A stretch of 64,000 nucleotides of DNA from Myxococcota bacterium (GCA_029251165.1 JAQXDW010000007.1:62001-126000), one strand, 5' to 3'. Positions 50,504-60,484 are shown, numbered from the stretch's first letter. Notes: generated by a model not told the origin, from the letters alone. A program made the numbers and translations.

Positions 50504-51790
50504 ATGCTTGTGATCCTGGGTGCAGGCGGCCGAACAGGGCTGGAGATCCTCAAGGAAGCGCTCCGTCGGGGACTTACCGTTCGGCCCGTCGTTCGAGACG
50601 ACAACGACGCCGCGAGCCTGGAGGGCATCGTCGATGTCAACCAGATCTGCTATGCGAACGCGGACTATCCTGACTCTCTCCCAGCAGTGCTGACCGGAGC
50701 AGACGCAGTGGTTTCCTGCATCGATGCACGGACTGCCGGGCACGGCTCGCCGGAGTACGACAAGCGGGCCGCAGCAAACGTCGTGATGTCTGCTGCAGAG
50801 CTTGGTGTGGCGCGCGTGATGCACCTGTCGGTCATCGGCGGGTACCGCTGGTCAAAGAGTCGCCTGAACCGACGCGGCTTCCACATGGACAAATACATCA
50901 AGCTCGCCGGCATCGACTACCCATGGACCCTCTGCCGGGTCAGCTGCTACCACGACGAGATCATCGACGGACACGTCCGCCCGCCAGATGGGGGGCGGCC
51001 GCACCCCATCCACCCCTCCTCTCGCTATGCGCCGATCTCCCGCCGAGACTGCGCGCGCCTCGTGCTCGATGTCTTGCCCGACCTCATCCCGGGGCGGACA
51101 CTCCAGCTCGGCGGCCCGGAGCTGTTCTCCGGCACTCAGCTCGGCGCGCTCGCCGCGAGCTACCGCAGCGGCAGCGGTGCGATCACCCGCTACGACCCCC
51201 TGCCCAACGGCGACATGGCGGTCACCCCAGACTCTACCCGGGTCTCCGTCGGCCTTCTCCCCCAGGAGACCCTCTCCTGGGCACTGGACCCCGCCCACCA
51301 CCCCATCGACGAGCGCACCGAGCCGTTCTGGGATCGTCCGCGCCCCGGCCCACACCCTGCGGATGCCCAGCAGAGCCGCTCTCTGCTCGACGAGCTCGGC
51401 GAGGCGCTGCGCTACGTCCTTCACGACCAGCTCATTGCCGACCTCACGCGCATGGAGCTGCCCGTCGCCGGCGTGACCCTCGACTTCTCCGGTGCGACCC
51501 GCGCGGGTACGCTGTCCGAGGGCTTGCATGGTGGCCAGCTCTCGGCCCTCAGCGGTGTCCGTGCAGTGGCGCCAGATGGTTCTCTCCTCCACGAGGGCAG
51601 CGTCACGTTCATCTTCGATGAGCTGGCCGATCTGCTGCTGCTGTGGTGGGTCCGAGAAGCGGGCATCCCTGAGTCCATCTGGACGCTGTGCGACCTCGGC
51701 GTCCGTCGTCGGCTGATCCACCACAGCACGTGGAAGAACGACACGCGGGTTGCGGCATTTGCAGCCGATCGCCACGAGCGGGTCAGCTGA
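50504..51790 (+). CDS. Atypical SDR/NmrA-like protein with extra C-terminal domain
   Basis: 428 residues. The ATG at 50504 has GAGGAGG six bases ahead. The N-terminal 250 residues are an NAD(P)-binding atypical SDR: MLVILGAGGRTGLEIL, a VVSCIDARTAGHG region, VARVMHLSVIGGYRWSKSR and CRVSCYHDEIIDG. The active-site YxxxK is not in its usual place, so it may be a binding rather than a catalytic protein. Residues about 290-428 are a separate alpha/beta domain (LLDELGEALRYVLHDQLIADL; EGSVTFIFDELADLLLLWWV) I do not recognise. It is divergent from the B12 radical SAM gene. Confidence 0.78.
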   Translation: MLVILGAGGRTGLEILKEALRRGLTVRPVVRDDNDAASLEGIVDVNQICYANADYPDSLPAVLTGADAVVSCIDARTAGHGSPEYDKRAAANVVMSAAELGVARVMHLSVIGGYRWSKSRLNRRGFHMDKYIKLAGIDYPWTLCRVSCYHDEIIDGHVRPPDGGRPHPIHPSSRYAPISRRDCARLVLDVLPDLIPGRTLQLGGPELFSGTQLGALAASYRSGSGAITRYDPLPNGDMAVTPDSTRVSVGLLPQETLSWALDPAHHPIDERTEPFWDRPRPGPHPADAQQSRSLLDELGEALRYVLHDQLIADLTRMELPVAGVTLDFSGATRAGTLSEGLHGGQLSALSGVRAVAPDGSLLHEGSVTFIFDELADLLLLWWVREAGIPESIWTLCDLGVRRRLIHHSTWKNDTRVAAFAADRHERVS

Positions 51791-51791
51791 G

Positions 51792-53624
51792 CTACTGCCG
51801 GGGCCCCATGCCCGGATCCATCCGAGACATCGCCATCATCGCCTCGGCATGCTGCACCTTCCACTCCGCAAGCTCGCTGTCGGTGTGGGAGACCTCGGGA
51901 AGCATCCAGACCCCGAGTCCACGCTCAGCGACCACCGGAGCGCCACACAGGGTGGTCAGCTGGCCGACCAGATCGCCGGGCATCGACTCTCGGCCGCTGC
52001 GGTACGAGACGATGATGTAGCGAAAGCCAGCATCTGCGAGCACCGCCAGATCGGCACGGTAGTCCGCCGAGAGCTGACCGCCGTAGTTGTTGTACAGCGG
52101 GGTCAGGTCGGTGATGAGCTGGGTTGCCTTGACGAAGTACTGGCCGTCTCGGGCGAAGTACTCGATGCGCTCCAGGGGGATGGCGTTGAGGCGTCGGCCA
52201 TGTCGGATCTGCGTAGACAGGGCGGAGAAGCGGTTCTCCTGGTCTGAGCGAACGGCGAGCGCCAGATCGATCATCGCGCCGTCGGGCTGGTCGTCCATCT
52301 GCTCCAGCACCCGCGCCTCTCGCGGTGCAAACGTCGCCCAGGGCCAGGCCAGCATCTGCCCCCAGCCCACCTCAACGACGACCAGCGGTGCGAGGAGGAG
52401 CAGCCAGCGGTTGCGGATGCTCAGCGCTGCGAGCGCTGCGAGGGCGGTGGTGGTGACCGCGAGGTAGCGGACCGGGAAATTCAGCGGCTCTGCGTAGTAG
52501 CCCAGGATCCGGTTCAGCCAGAATATCGGCATCCGAATCCGAGCACCGGAGGCCGTGCGCACGACCTCGCCGTCGACCGTGAGGAAGCTGCCCAGTGACA
52601 GCACGACCCCAACTCCGCCGACCGCCACCCACGGAAGCGCCCGCCTGGGATCTCGGACGATGCCAACCAGCGCGAGCCCAAGGGCCAGGAGGCCGAGGTA
52701 GCGACCACCTCCATAGGCGGCGTCCTCACGACGGGTGGGCTCTCGACCTGGAGTGACCAGCTGGGACAGCTCAGCGCGTGCGGAGGGCGGATCGGTAATC
52801 GGCTGGCCGTGATCCTCGGTGAGGTAGCGACTCAGCCCAATCTCAGGGACGGTCCCAGAGCGATAGCTGCCGGAGAACGCCCTCGTCACCGGGACCACCA
52901 CCGCGATCGCGATTCCTGCGGCGAGGGCATAGCGCAGCAGCAGCTTCGGGGTGTCGCGCCCGGCCCACAGGGTCGCAGTCGCCCAGATCGCCACGGCAGT
53001 CGCGAGGAAGAAGCCCAGATAGAAGCACGACAGCATCGCGCCGATCAGGCAGCCCGCCAGGGCAAAGAACCATCTCCAGTCCAGGGTGCTCCGCGCCCGA
53101 ACGAGCACCGCCAGTCCCAGCGGCAGCCACCAGACATGCAGGAGCTCGCCGACCCCGACGTGGACAAAGAACGCCATCACCGCGCTGCCCTGAAGCACCG
53201 TACCAGCCACCAGACCGCCGAGCTTTCGCCCGGAGACCTCGGTGCCAAACCACATCCCCGCCAGCCCCGTAGCGGTGAGGTTGAGGAAGACGAGGAGGTT
53301 GGCCATGCCGACCACCCCGACCCACGGCATCGCGACCGCCAGAAGGCCGTTGAGCGGCTCGATCGGGTAGAGGTCCATCCCGACGGGCGCATTGATCAGC
53401 TCGGTGTGGAACGGGAAGCTCCCCTCACGCCAGACCTCAGCGTTCATCCACCACAGGGTCCAGAGGTGCTTCATCCCGTCCGCGTGGATGCTGCCGAGGG
53501 CGGCAGCATACGGATCGAGCACCATCGGCCAGGTCAGCACCACCGAGAGCAGCGAGAACCACAGCACCACCGAGAGCTGACGGAACCACCGCCGGTGAGT
53601 CCAAGCCGGCAGGCGGTTGATCAT
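51792..53624 (-). CDS. Multi-pass membrane protein, GT-C/YfhO-like
   Basis: 610 residues with about eleven helices in the first 430 and a C-terminal soluble domain. The first loop (PMVLDPYAAALGS, then DGMKHLWTLWWMN) carries an Asp in the GT-C catalytic position, and LNRILGYYAEPLNFPVRYL resembles YfhO-like proteins. Probably a polyprenyl-phosphate-sugar-dependent transferase. The ATG directly abuts the TAG of the preceding gene (TAGATG), so it is coupled to the big lipoprotein. Confidence 0.78.
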   Translation of the reverse strand: MINRLPAWTHRRWFRQLSVVLWFSLLSVVLTWPMVLDPYAAALGSIHADGMKHLWTLWWMNAEVWREGSFPFHTELINAPVGMDLYPIEPLNGLLAVAMPWVGVVGMANLLVFLNLTATGLAGMWFGTEVSGRKLGGLVAGTVLQGSAVMAFFVHVGVGELLHVWWLPLGLAVLVRARSTLDWRWFFALAGCLIGAMLSCFYLGFFLATAVAIWATATLWAGRDTPKLLLRYALAAGIAIAVVVPVTRAFSGSYRSGTVPEIGLSRYLTEDHGQPITDPPSARAELSQLVTPGREPTRREDAAYGGGRYLGLLALGLALVGIVRDPRRALPWVAVGGVGVVLSLGSFLTVDGEVVRTASGARIRMPIFWLNRILGYYAEPLNFPVRYLAVTTTALAALAALSIRNRWLLLLAPLVVVEVGWGQMLAWPWATFAPREARVLEQMDDQPDGAMIDLALAVRSDQENRFSALSTQIRHGRRLNAIPLERIEYFARDGQYFVKATQLITDLTPLYNNYGGQLSADYRADLAVLADAGFRYIIVSYRSGRESMPGDLVGQLTTLCGAPVVAERGLGVWMLPEVSHTDSELAEWKVQHAEAMMAMSRMDPGMGPRQ

Positions 53625-56096
53625 CTACTCCGCATCACCAGATGCCGCGTCCTCCGCAGCGGCAGCGAGCTTGCGCTGCGCGATGGCCAGGGCAAGTTCG
53701 TCTTCAAAGGACCGAAGCTGTCCGGGAATGGCCGGACCATCTCGGACCACCTCGGAGAGGTTCGGATCCTTCTGGGCAGCGTAGTACCACTGCACCATCG
53801 AGCTCTGTGCGTGGTAGACGTAGTCGATCCGCACCTTGGTCTCGTTCATCGCGTAGCGGGTGCCGCCGCGGACCTGCTCGGGCCGGGTGAAGGCGTAGGT
53901 GTTGAAGGCGTTGTACTGCATCTGGAGCGCGAACCGCATCGTCTGATGGGTGGCGTCGCCGAAGAACTTCGACTGCTCTGGATCGTAGCGCAGGGCCAGG
54001 TCGTACGCCGCGGCGGTGCCCTCTGCGTAGCAGAATGCCTGCATCGCAGGAAGCTCATGCGACATCTTGTAGTAGCCACCGACAAAGTCGGGGAACGGTG
54101 CACGGTCCTCCGTCCACATGTAGCTGTCGATCATCCACCGGGCGATGTCCAGACCGAACGCCGCGACCTTCTCGTCTCCGGTTCGGCGGTGGTAGGCGTT
54201 GGCTGCCATGACCGTCCACGGACCGAACTGCACCAGCTCCAGCCGGGTGTCGTTGTGGTAGGTGTTCATCGGCCAGGGCGCGGTGGTGTCCTTCTTCTTC
54301 TCCCGCTCCCAGAACCACGGCTCGTAGTGGGTCCAGTACGCCGGAAGACCGCTCATCCAGGAGTCGTCGTCAAAGTACTCGGCGAGGTAGATGAGCGACA
54401 GCGCAGCCTCTCCGGGCACGATGTCGTTGACGAAGGTGTAGTAGGAGTGGTCCTTGTCGACGTAGTAGCCCTGGAAGCTGCCGTCGGCGCGCTGCATGAA
54501 CTTCACGAAGCGGCCCATCTCCCGCATCTGCTCGTCCCACTCGTCGCTGCCCGTGGCGCGCGCGAGGTCGACCATGCCCAGGAGGTTGACCACGACGCTG
54601 CCGAGCTTCTGGTTGTCGTTGTATGAGTAGAAGGCCATCTGTCCCGAGACATCGAGCCGCTCGGGATCACACCACTCGACCTTCTCACAGGCCGGTCCGA
54701 TGTCTTCCTTGACGAGGTGGCTGTCGGTGTACTCCAGGGCCTTCTTCGCGCCCGCGAGAAACTCCGGCCGGGGGTCGAGCTCCCAGGCCTGGACGAGGTT
54801 CCAGGTGGAGAGGGTGTGGCGGACGAAGTTGTACTCCGAGGAGTAGCGGTTCTCGTGGGGCCAGAACTTGTAGGTGACCTGCCCGTTGTCAGCGAGGTTG
54901 GCGATGTACCACTCACCGGATGCCAGGATTCCGTCCTTGACGGCGGCGAGGGAGACCTGCCCCATCGGCAGGGCGGGAACACCGCGATACAGGTGGACCA
55001 GTCGGCCGTCGGCCTCCTGCCGGAAGTGAATGCTGCGGAAAGACTCCAGCCACGCATCCTTGGCGCGCCAGGGACGCTTCTCAGACATCCGACCGAGCTT
55101 GGCGGTCGCGCGGAGGAACGCATCTGCGGTGCGGTGAGACTGGGTAAAGCTCGCCGCACCCGGAAGGGCACCGCGCTCCAGGCGGGTGCCGTTCTCTTCC
55201 TCGATCTCGCGCAGGACGAACGCACCGTCGATGCCCATCTCGAAGTACTGCGAGAGGAAGCTGTCGTCCCGAGGCTCAATGTAGGCGCGCTCGTAGATGT
55301 AGTGCAGCTCGACAGTCAGGCCGTCGCCGATGTGCTCAGAGAGGCGCGGAAAGCCGTAGCCCTCGACGTTGCGGCGATGATCCCGCTCCAGATCATCGGC
55401 CAGCTCATCGAGCACGCCCTGGAGCTTGGGATTGCGGGCGAAGGCAACCGACAGCTCCTTGCCGCCGTCTCGGAGCACCGCTGCGAAGGTCCAGGCGCCT
55501 TCAGGCGACTGAACATCGGGAAAGGGCGTGACCGCCTCGCCAGCCATCTTGAGCTTGAGGTACTCGATCGCAGCGTAGGCCAGCTGCGGGGGGAAGACGG
55601 CTGGGCTGGGGCGCACGGTGTAGTAGAGCAGCCCGTCGCTGACCCGGAGGAGCTGGAAGTACTCCAGGTGATCGTGGCGGTACAGCCGGTTGATGACCTG
55701 GTTGTTCCGGTCGAGGCTGGAGGCCACCTTGGAGTGAAGGATGATGATCCTCATGCCCGCATCCCGGACGAGCTTCGCCGCAGCGGCTTCGTCGGAGCCG
55801 TTCAGCGCGGCCCGGATGACCTCATCCTCCAGCAGATTCGCGACCGGGTACTTCGTGTCGACGCCCTTGACCTTCTCTGGAGCATCGGAGGCGAGGCTGT
55901 CCGAGGCCTCGCCGAGGATATTCTCCAGCAGCTCGCTGGCTTCGAAGCTGATCTTCTCCGAGCTGACCCCGCTGAGGGCGTTGTCGAAGCGGTCTTCAGG
56001 CGTATCGCCCTGGTAGATCGTTCCTTCTTCGGAGTAGCTCTGGACGCTCGGATCGCAGGCGGAGAGGAGGAGCAGGGTCAGAAATTTCATGGCCAT
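53625..56096 (-). CDS. Large lipoprotein with (alpha/alpha)-barrel-like domain
   Basis: 823 residues from the ATG at 56096 (56090 is also possible). A lipoprotein signal (MKFLTLLLLSACDPS) opens it. Residues about 420-780 have the alternating-helix look of six-hairpin glycosidases or epimerases (KLGSVVVNLLGMVDLARATG; GEAALSLIYLAEYFDDD; AFGLDIARWMIDSYMW), with many aromatic and acidic residues; the first 350 residues are unfamiliar. It could act on envelope polysaccharide. It is flanked in one leftward operon by two multi-pass membrane proteins. No catalytic residue is assigned. Confidence 0.78.
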   Translation of the reverse strand: MAMKFLTLLLLSACDPSVQSYSEEGTIYQGDTPEDRFDNALSGVSSEKISFEASELLENILGEASDSLASDAPEKVKGVDTKYPVANLLEDEVIRAALNGSDEAAAAKLVRDAGMRIIILHSKVASSLDRNNQVINRLYRHDHLEYFQLLRVSDGLLYYTVRPSPAVFPPQLAYAAIEYLKLKMAGEAVTPFPDVQSPEGAWTFAAVLRDGGKELSVAFARNPKLQGVLDELADDLERDHRRNVEGYGFPRLSEHIGDGLTVELHYIYERAYIEPRDDSFLSQYFEMGIDGAFVLREIEEENGTRLERGALPGAASFTQSHRTADAFLRATAKLGRMSEKRPWRAKDAWLESFRSIHFRQEADGRLVHLYRGVPALPMGQVSLAAVKDGILASGEWYIANLADNGQVTYKFWPHENRYSSEYNFVRHTLSTWNLVQAWELDPRPEFLAGAKKALEYTDSHLVKEDIGPACEKVEWCDPERLDVSGQMAFYSYNDNQKLGSVVVNLLGMVDLARATGSDEWDEQMREMGRFVKFMQRADGSFQGYYVDKDHSYYTFVNDIVPGEAALSLIYLAEYFDDDSWMSGLPAYWTHYEPWFWEREKKKDTTAPWPMNTYHNDTRLELVQFGPWTVMAANAYHRRTGDEKVAAFGLDIARWMIDSYMWTEDRAPFPDFVGGYYKMSHELPAMQAFCYAEGTAAAYDLALRYDPEQSKFFGDATHQTMRFALQMQYNAFNTYAFTRPEQVRGGTRYAMNETKVRIDYVYHAQSSMVQWYYAAQKDPNLSEVVRDGPAIPGQLRSFEDELALAIAQRKLAAAAEDAASGDAE

Positions 56097-56156
56097 CGCG
56101 CAGTCTGGAGGGGCAGGTCGCACAGGCTAGCCGACCAGAGGCGACTGCGCCAACTT

Positions 56157-57755
56157 CTACCGGAGTCGGATGACCGGGAAGCCTCCCTGCTGCACAGGGA
56201 TGCGCTGTTCATGGGGTGCAACGCCGGGGATGTCATGGGCTTTCCGATAGCCTCCGGTCCAGGGCTGTCCCCGTGGGATTCGGATTCGCTGGCCGGCATA
56301 CACATCGCGCGCGCCGGGCGTCCAGGAGATGAGCACAAACGGCGCAGACTCCGCGATCACCTCCGCACCCTCCATCGCCATCCCCCAGGCGATGAGGTCG
56401 GACTTTCGGGAGTCAGCGATGAGGTGGGTGCCGGCGGCGAGCCCATAGCGGGAAGCCTTCTGAGCGAGGCTCTCGTCGTAGGTGTAGGAGCGGGCGCGGT
56501 TGGAGATGGCGATGGAGGTGTCCTTGGAGCCGATGGGCACCGCATCGTCGGGAAGCTGACGGACCAGAGACCACACCGGATGCTCCCAGACAGGGGGCTT
56601 CGCGGAGAAGCCCGTGACGAGGTTGTAGGTGGCCGACCAGCCCTGCCACGTCTTCCCGCCGGCCCCGAGCAGCCCGAGCGCCACGAGCACCGCTGCGACC
56701 TGTCGGGGCCGAGTCTGACCGGCGATTAGACGCAGCAGGCGGCCGCCGCCCTGGATCATCGCGGCGATCAGGAACGCCGCAGCCGGGGCCATGTGATGGC
56801 AGTGTCCGCTCCATGAGCGATCCACCCCGTGGCCTTCAGGGATGGTCATGTGCAGCAAGATGAGGCCAACCCCAGGCAGCGCGGTGTTGGGTGCCGCGAG
56901 GATGAGGACGCCGAGCGGGACGAGCATCAGGGCATAGAACCGCTCCAGATACAGCCAGCCCTCCAGGAAGATCGCTCCGCTGCCGGTCTCTCCAGTGACG
57001 CCCTTCACAGCGCTCGCCAGGGGCATGTCGTGGCCAGACTCTGCCAGCGGGTAGGCATGCTCGACCCAGCCGGTGAACGCCGCTGCCACGAGGAGGGTCA
57101 CCGCGATGTTGAAGCCCCACAGCTTCCACCTTGGCCGCCTCACCGCCTCATCCCATGGCGGACACAGCGCAGCGATGGCGATGGCCATCGGCACACACTC
57201 CTCGCGAGGCATGATCGCCACCAGGGCACCCATGATGGTCAGCCACCACTTGCCCGATGAGATCGCCCAGATGGCGAACACCAAGAACGGAAGGGCATAG
57301 ACCAGATCCTGGTAGTCCTGGGTCGCCATGACCATGGTCACCGGCGCGCCGAGGTACAGCAGCCCGCCCCAGGCCAGGCCGAGTCCGGAGTCCGTCGAGC
57401 GCATCCCGAGCAGCGCAGCCGGGATGGCTCCGAGCAGCACCCCGGTCAGCATGATCTGGGCCAGCCAGAGCGGCTGCGGGGCGAGGCCGTAGAGCAGCCC
57501 GGTCACCGGAAGGCTGAGCGCCCGGTGTCCAGACCAGGTCCAGGCATCGTCGTAGCCCTTGTGGATGGTCTGAAAGAAGCCATTCTCGCTGGAGAAGTTG
57601 AACAACAGCTGCTCGTGAACGGCGAAGGCGTACGGCTCGATCGTCTGAAGAGCGGCGAGTCGGGCCCAGGCGGTCGACACGGCGGTTCCCCAGAAGTAGA
57701 TCCCGGCCACCGCCAGCAGCACGACTGAGATGATGTGCGGAATCCATCGGCGCAT
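56157..57755 (-). CDS. DUF2079-family multi-pass membrane protein
   Basis: 532 residues with about ten helices, then a soluble C-terminal domain. The pattern FNFSSENGFFQTIHKGYDDAW, then WSGHRALSLPV in the first loop, YLGAPVTMVMATQDYQDLV, and the histidine-rich SWSGHCHHMAP resembles DUF2079 proteins, which are GT-C-like and often lie near polysaccharide genes. First gene of the three-gene leftward operon with the barrel lipoprotein and a second GT-C-like protein. Confidence 0.82.
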   Translation of the reverse strand: MRRWIPHIISVVLLAVAGIYFWGTAVSTAWARLAALQTIEPYAFAVHEQLLFNFSSENGFFQTIHKGYDDAWTWSGHRALSLPVTGLLYGLAPQPLWLAQIMLTGVLLGAIPAALLGMRSTDSGLGLAWGGLLYLGAPVTMVMATQDYQDLVYALPFLVFAIWAISSGKWWLTIMGALVAIMPREECVPMAIAIAALCPPWDEAVRRPRWKLWGFNIAVTLLVAAAFTGWVEHAYPLAESGHDMPLASAVKGVTGETGSGAIFLEGWLYLERFYALMLVPLGVLILAAPNTALPGVGLILLHMTIPEGHGVDRSWSGHCHHMAPAAAFLIAAMIQGGGRLLRLIAGQTRPRQVAAVLVALGLLGAGGKTWQGWSATYNLVTGFSAKPPVWEHPVWSLVRQLPDDAVPIGSKDTSIAISNRARSYTYDESLAQKASRYGLAAGTHLIADSRKSDLIAWGMAMEGAEVIAESAPFVLISWTPGARDVYAGQRIRIPRGQPWTGGYRKAHDIPGVAPHEQRIPVQQGGFPVIRLR

Positions 57756-57821
57756 GGTCTGAGGCTACCGCATAGGGAATGACTCGTTGACGCGGATGCT
57801 TTTCATCACTGAGGCCACACC

Positions 57822-58274
57822 ATGAACAAGACCCTCCTCCTCGCAGCAGCCCTGGCGCTGCCCGCCGTCGCAGATGCAGAGCCCATGGGCGAGAAGGTCA
57901 CCGCTGAGGTGGTCGGTATCGAGGACGTCCGGATCGGGCTCGGCGCCGCCGGCTTCACGGTGGTCACGGAGCTGACCCGCAAGAAAGCTCCGCCGATGAT
58001 CCTCACCGGTCTGCGGTTCGATGTGCTGATCGACGGGCAGAAGATCGGCGAGGGCACGCTCGAGGACACCCACCGCCTCAAGCGCAACACAGCCGTGCGG
58101 GTTGAGATCCCGACCCAGGTCATGGCGACTGCCGGGCTGATGGCGATCATGAGCAGCAGCAACGCAGAGCTGTCCATCGCCGGAGAGGTGAGCGGGCGGT
58201 GGTTGTTCTTCAAGCAAGAGCGAACCTTCGCCCAGACCATCTCGCTACAGGACGTCATGGACACGGTCCAGTAG
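57822..58274 (+). CDS. Exported LEA14/WHy-type protein
   Basis: 150 residues with a signal peptide (MNKTLLLAAALALPAVADA). The mature part is a small beta sandwich with the LEA_2/WHy pattern: alternating strands GFTVVTELTRKKAPPMILTGLRFDVLIDG (middle part), then KIGEGTL and RVEIPTQV. Such domains bind lipids or protect proteins under stress. It starts alone, divergent from the DUF2079 gene, and converges with the CRTAC gene, five bases between stops. Confidence 0.75.
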   Translation: MNKTLLLAAALALPAVADAEPMGEKVTAEVVGIEDVRIGLGAAGFTVVTELTRKKAPPMILTGLRFDVLIDGQKIGEGTLEDTHRLKRNTAVRVEIPTQVMATAGLMAIMSSSNAELSIAGEVSGRWLFFKQERTFAQTISLQDVMDTVQ

Positions 58275-58279
58275 CGCGC

Positions 58280-60475
58280 TCAGCGACCCACGCTCCATCC
58301 CGACGCGGTGCTGCCGGACTCGTAGAGCCACAGCCGCTGATCAGCATCGTGCGGTCCGTCGTGGGTCACCGTGCGCCCGCCGGGGTAAACCACAGAGATT
58401 GTGTCGACCTCAGAGACGGCTCCGAGCCCGACGTGGGCAATGAGGCTGTCCTGGCAGCCCTGCCCGGTCCCGCCTCCGATGTGACGCAGCCAGGTGCGCG
58501 CGCCAGCAGTGACCTCGATGGTGGCGCCGATGCCCGCGCGGTTGCTGCCATCGTCTCCGACCACAGCGAGCTGAAGCCAGTGGCCCCCGGTCATGGTGTT
58601 CTCGTAGACCTCGCCGGTAGCCGCGAGATCCAGATCACCGTCATTGTCCAGGTCAGCAGCAGCCATTCCCCAGCCATTGTCGCGAGTGATCCCAGCATGG
58701 TAGGCATCCAGTGAGAAGGTTCCGTCTCCCAGCCCCCAGTAGAAGTCGGTCGGGCGGCCATCGTAGACCGCTGAGATGACGAGGTCGAGGTGCCCGTCGG
58801 CGTCGAAGTCACCGAGCGTAGGGACAGAGTGGGTCTCCTGATAGCGCAGACCAGCAGCCCCCTCAGGAGAGGCCCAGTCGCCCTGGATGTCGGAGAAGCT
58901 GCCGGTGCCGTCGTTGAGGAGCACCTGGGTCTTGTCGGAGAAGTCGTAGAACCGTGGGTGGGCGAGGTTGGCCTGCACCACGTCAAAGTCTCCGTCGCCG
59001 TCGAGGTCTCCCCAGGCGGTGCCGATGGTGTGACCGAAGTAGACCTGCACCCCGACGCTGACCCCCTGGCCGGCGAGTCCCTTGTCGCTGCCAGACTCCG
59101 CGACCAGCCCGTCGCCGAGGTTGTCGTAGAACAGGTTGCGGTGCAGGACGTAGTTGTTCACCAGCAGATCCACGTCGCCGTCGCGATCGTGATCGATGGG
59201 GCTGGCCCCGCGTCCGGCATAGGCCGTCGCGGAGAAACCATCCTCAGCAGCGCGCGCGGTGAACGTGCCGTCGCCGTTGCTGAGGAACACGGTGTCGCGG
59301 AAGGCGGTGTAGTCAGACCAGCAGAGGAAGTTGCTGAGGTAGAGGTCGAGGAAGCCGTCGGCGTTGAGGTCCACCCATGCCGCTCCAGCAGTCGGCGAGG
59401 TGGTGTAGCCCGCGCCGTCGCAGTCGTTGTCTTCCTGGACGTCGCTCAGCCCGGCGACAGCAGTGACCTCCTCAAAGGTTCCGTCTCCCAGGCTGTGAAG
59501 CAGGCTCTCTCCAGCGCTGCCGCTCTCGGCAAACACCAGCAGGTCGAGGTGACCGTCGTTGTCATAGTCCCCCCACACGCCACCGCTCGCTGTCAGGCCC
59601 ATCGCGGTGATGCCAGCCTCATCGGTGACGTCGGTGAAGGTTCCGTCGCCGCCGTTGCGGTACAGGACGGGTCCGTTGGTGAACAGGTCCTCGTACCCGT
59701 CGCCGTCGAAGTCACCCCAGGCCTGACGGCTGGAGGGCGCGATGTCGTCGAGTCGCTGAAAGACCGTCTCAGCGGGCTGCACGTCGTCGGTGTACGCAAC
59801 GTAGAGGCGGACCATGTAGTCATAGCCAAAGCCGAGCGAGACACCGTTGTAGTACCCGCCATACGAATTGCCGGTCAGCTCCGGCAGGTTTAGCGCAGAG
59901 TGACACTCATCGAAGTCCGGACAGGTTCCATCGCCGTTGTAGGAGAGGTCGAACTGGAGGGCCGCAGAGTCTGTGTCGGTGCGCTGGTTGACCACATAGA
60001 CCAGGCCGGGATGATCGACAGCGACCGGCTCATCGAGCACAAACTCCACCCACTCCCCGGCCGCGATGTCCTCGACACAGTGGTCCCCCTGCCACAGCGG
60101 GCTCGCAGCCCAGAAGTCGAAGCCGTTGTAGCCGAAGTCATCAAACAGCCCGGCGACGACAGACTCGGTGGCCGGGAGCTGACCGTACTGAACCGCGAAG
60201 CCGTGGATGATGGCGGGGTGCTCGAGCTCGAACCGCACCGACTCGTTCAGGACGGTCGCGTCCAGGGCGATGTCATAGACCGACCAGCCCTGATCGATGA
60301 TCGTGGCTCCCCCGACGCCGTCGTCCCAGGACAGCTCGGTGAGTCCGTCAGGGAGGCCTCCAGCAGCCGAGCCGCAGTCTCGGGTGTCGACCGGAGCAGT
60401 GTCGGCGGTGTCGAGGCGAGTGGCGCTGGGGGGAGAGACCGTGTCGCCGCAGGCGAGGAGAAGGAGGGTGATCAT
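58280..60475 (-). CDS. FG-GAP/VCBS-repeat lipoprotein with CRTAC (ASPIC/UnbV)-type end
   Basis: 731 residues beginning with a lipoprotein signal (MITLLLLACGD) and a DTADTAPVD linker typical of this genome. Repeated Ca-binding FG-GAP units fill the middle (GDFDGDGYEDLF; GDYDNDGHLDLL; VDLNADGFLDLYLSN; DLDGDGDFDVV; GDFDADGHLDLV; DLDNDGDLDLA), forming an integrin-like propeller. The C-terminal part (GHWLQLAVVGDDGSNRAGIGATIEV, first half; then VVYPGGR) is the ASPIC/UnbV-type domain of CRTAC proteins. Surface adhesion or binding is likely. It is nine bases downstream of the RluA-type gene. Confidence 0.9.
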   Translation of the reverse strand: MITLLLLACGDTVSPPSATRLDTADTAPVDTRDCGSAAGGLPDGLTELSWDDGVGGATIIDQGWSVYDIALDATVLNESVRFELEHPAIIHGFAVQYGQLPATESVVAGLFDDFGYNGFDFWAASPLWQGDHCVEDIAAGEWVEFVLDEPVAVDHPGLVYVVNQRTDTDSAALQFDLSYNGDGTCPDFDECHSALNLPELTGNSYGGYYNGVSLGFGYDYMVRLYVAYTDDVQPAETVFQRLDDIAPSSRQAWGDFDGDGYEDLFTNGPVLYRNGGDGTFTDVTDEAGITAMGLTASGGVWGDYDNDGHLDLLVFAESGSAGESLLHSLGDGTFEEVTAVAGLSDVQEDNDCDGAGYTTSPTAGAAWVDLNADGFLDLYLSNFLCWSDYTAFRDTVFLSNGDGTFTARAAEDGFSATAYAGRGASPIDHDRDGDVDLLVNNYVLHRNLFYDNLGDGLVAESGSDKGLAGQGVSVGVQVYFGHTIGTAWGDLDGDGDFDVVQANLAHPRFYDFSDKTQVLLNDGTGSFSDIQGDWASPEGAAGLRYQETHSVPTLGDFDADGHLDLVISAVYDGRPTDFYWGLGDGTFSLDAYHAGITRDNGWGMAAADLDNDGDLDLAATGEVYENTMTGGHWLQLAVVGDDGSNRAGIGATIEVTAGARTWLRHIGGGTGQGCQDSLIAHVGLGAVSEVDTISVVYPGGRTVTHDGPHDADQRLWLYESGSTASGWSVGR

Positions 60476-60484
60476 GCCGCGATC

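Noticed and set aside
54717..56729. Rightward open frame of 670 codons opposite the barrel lipoprotein and DUF2079 genes
   Set aside because: Crosses the boundary of two supported leftward genes and has no domain.
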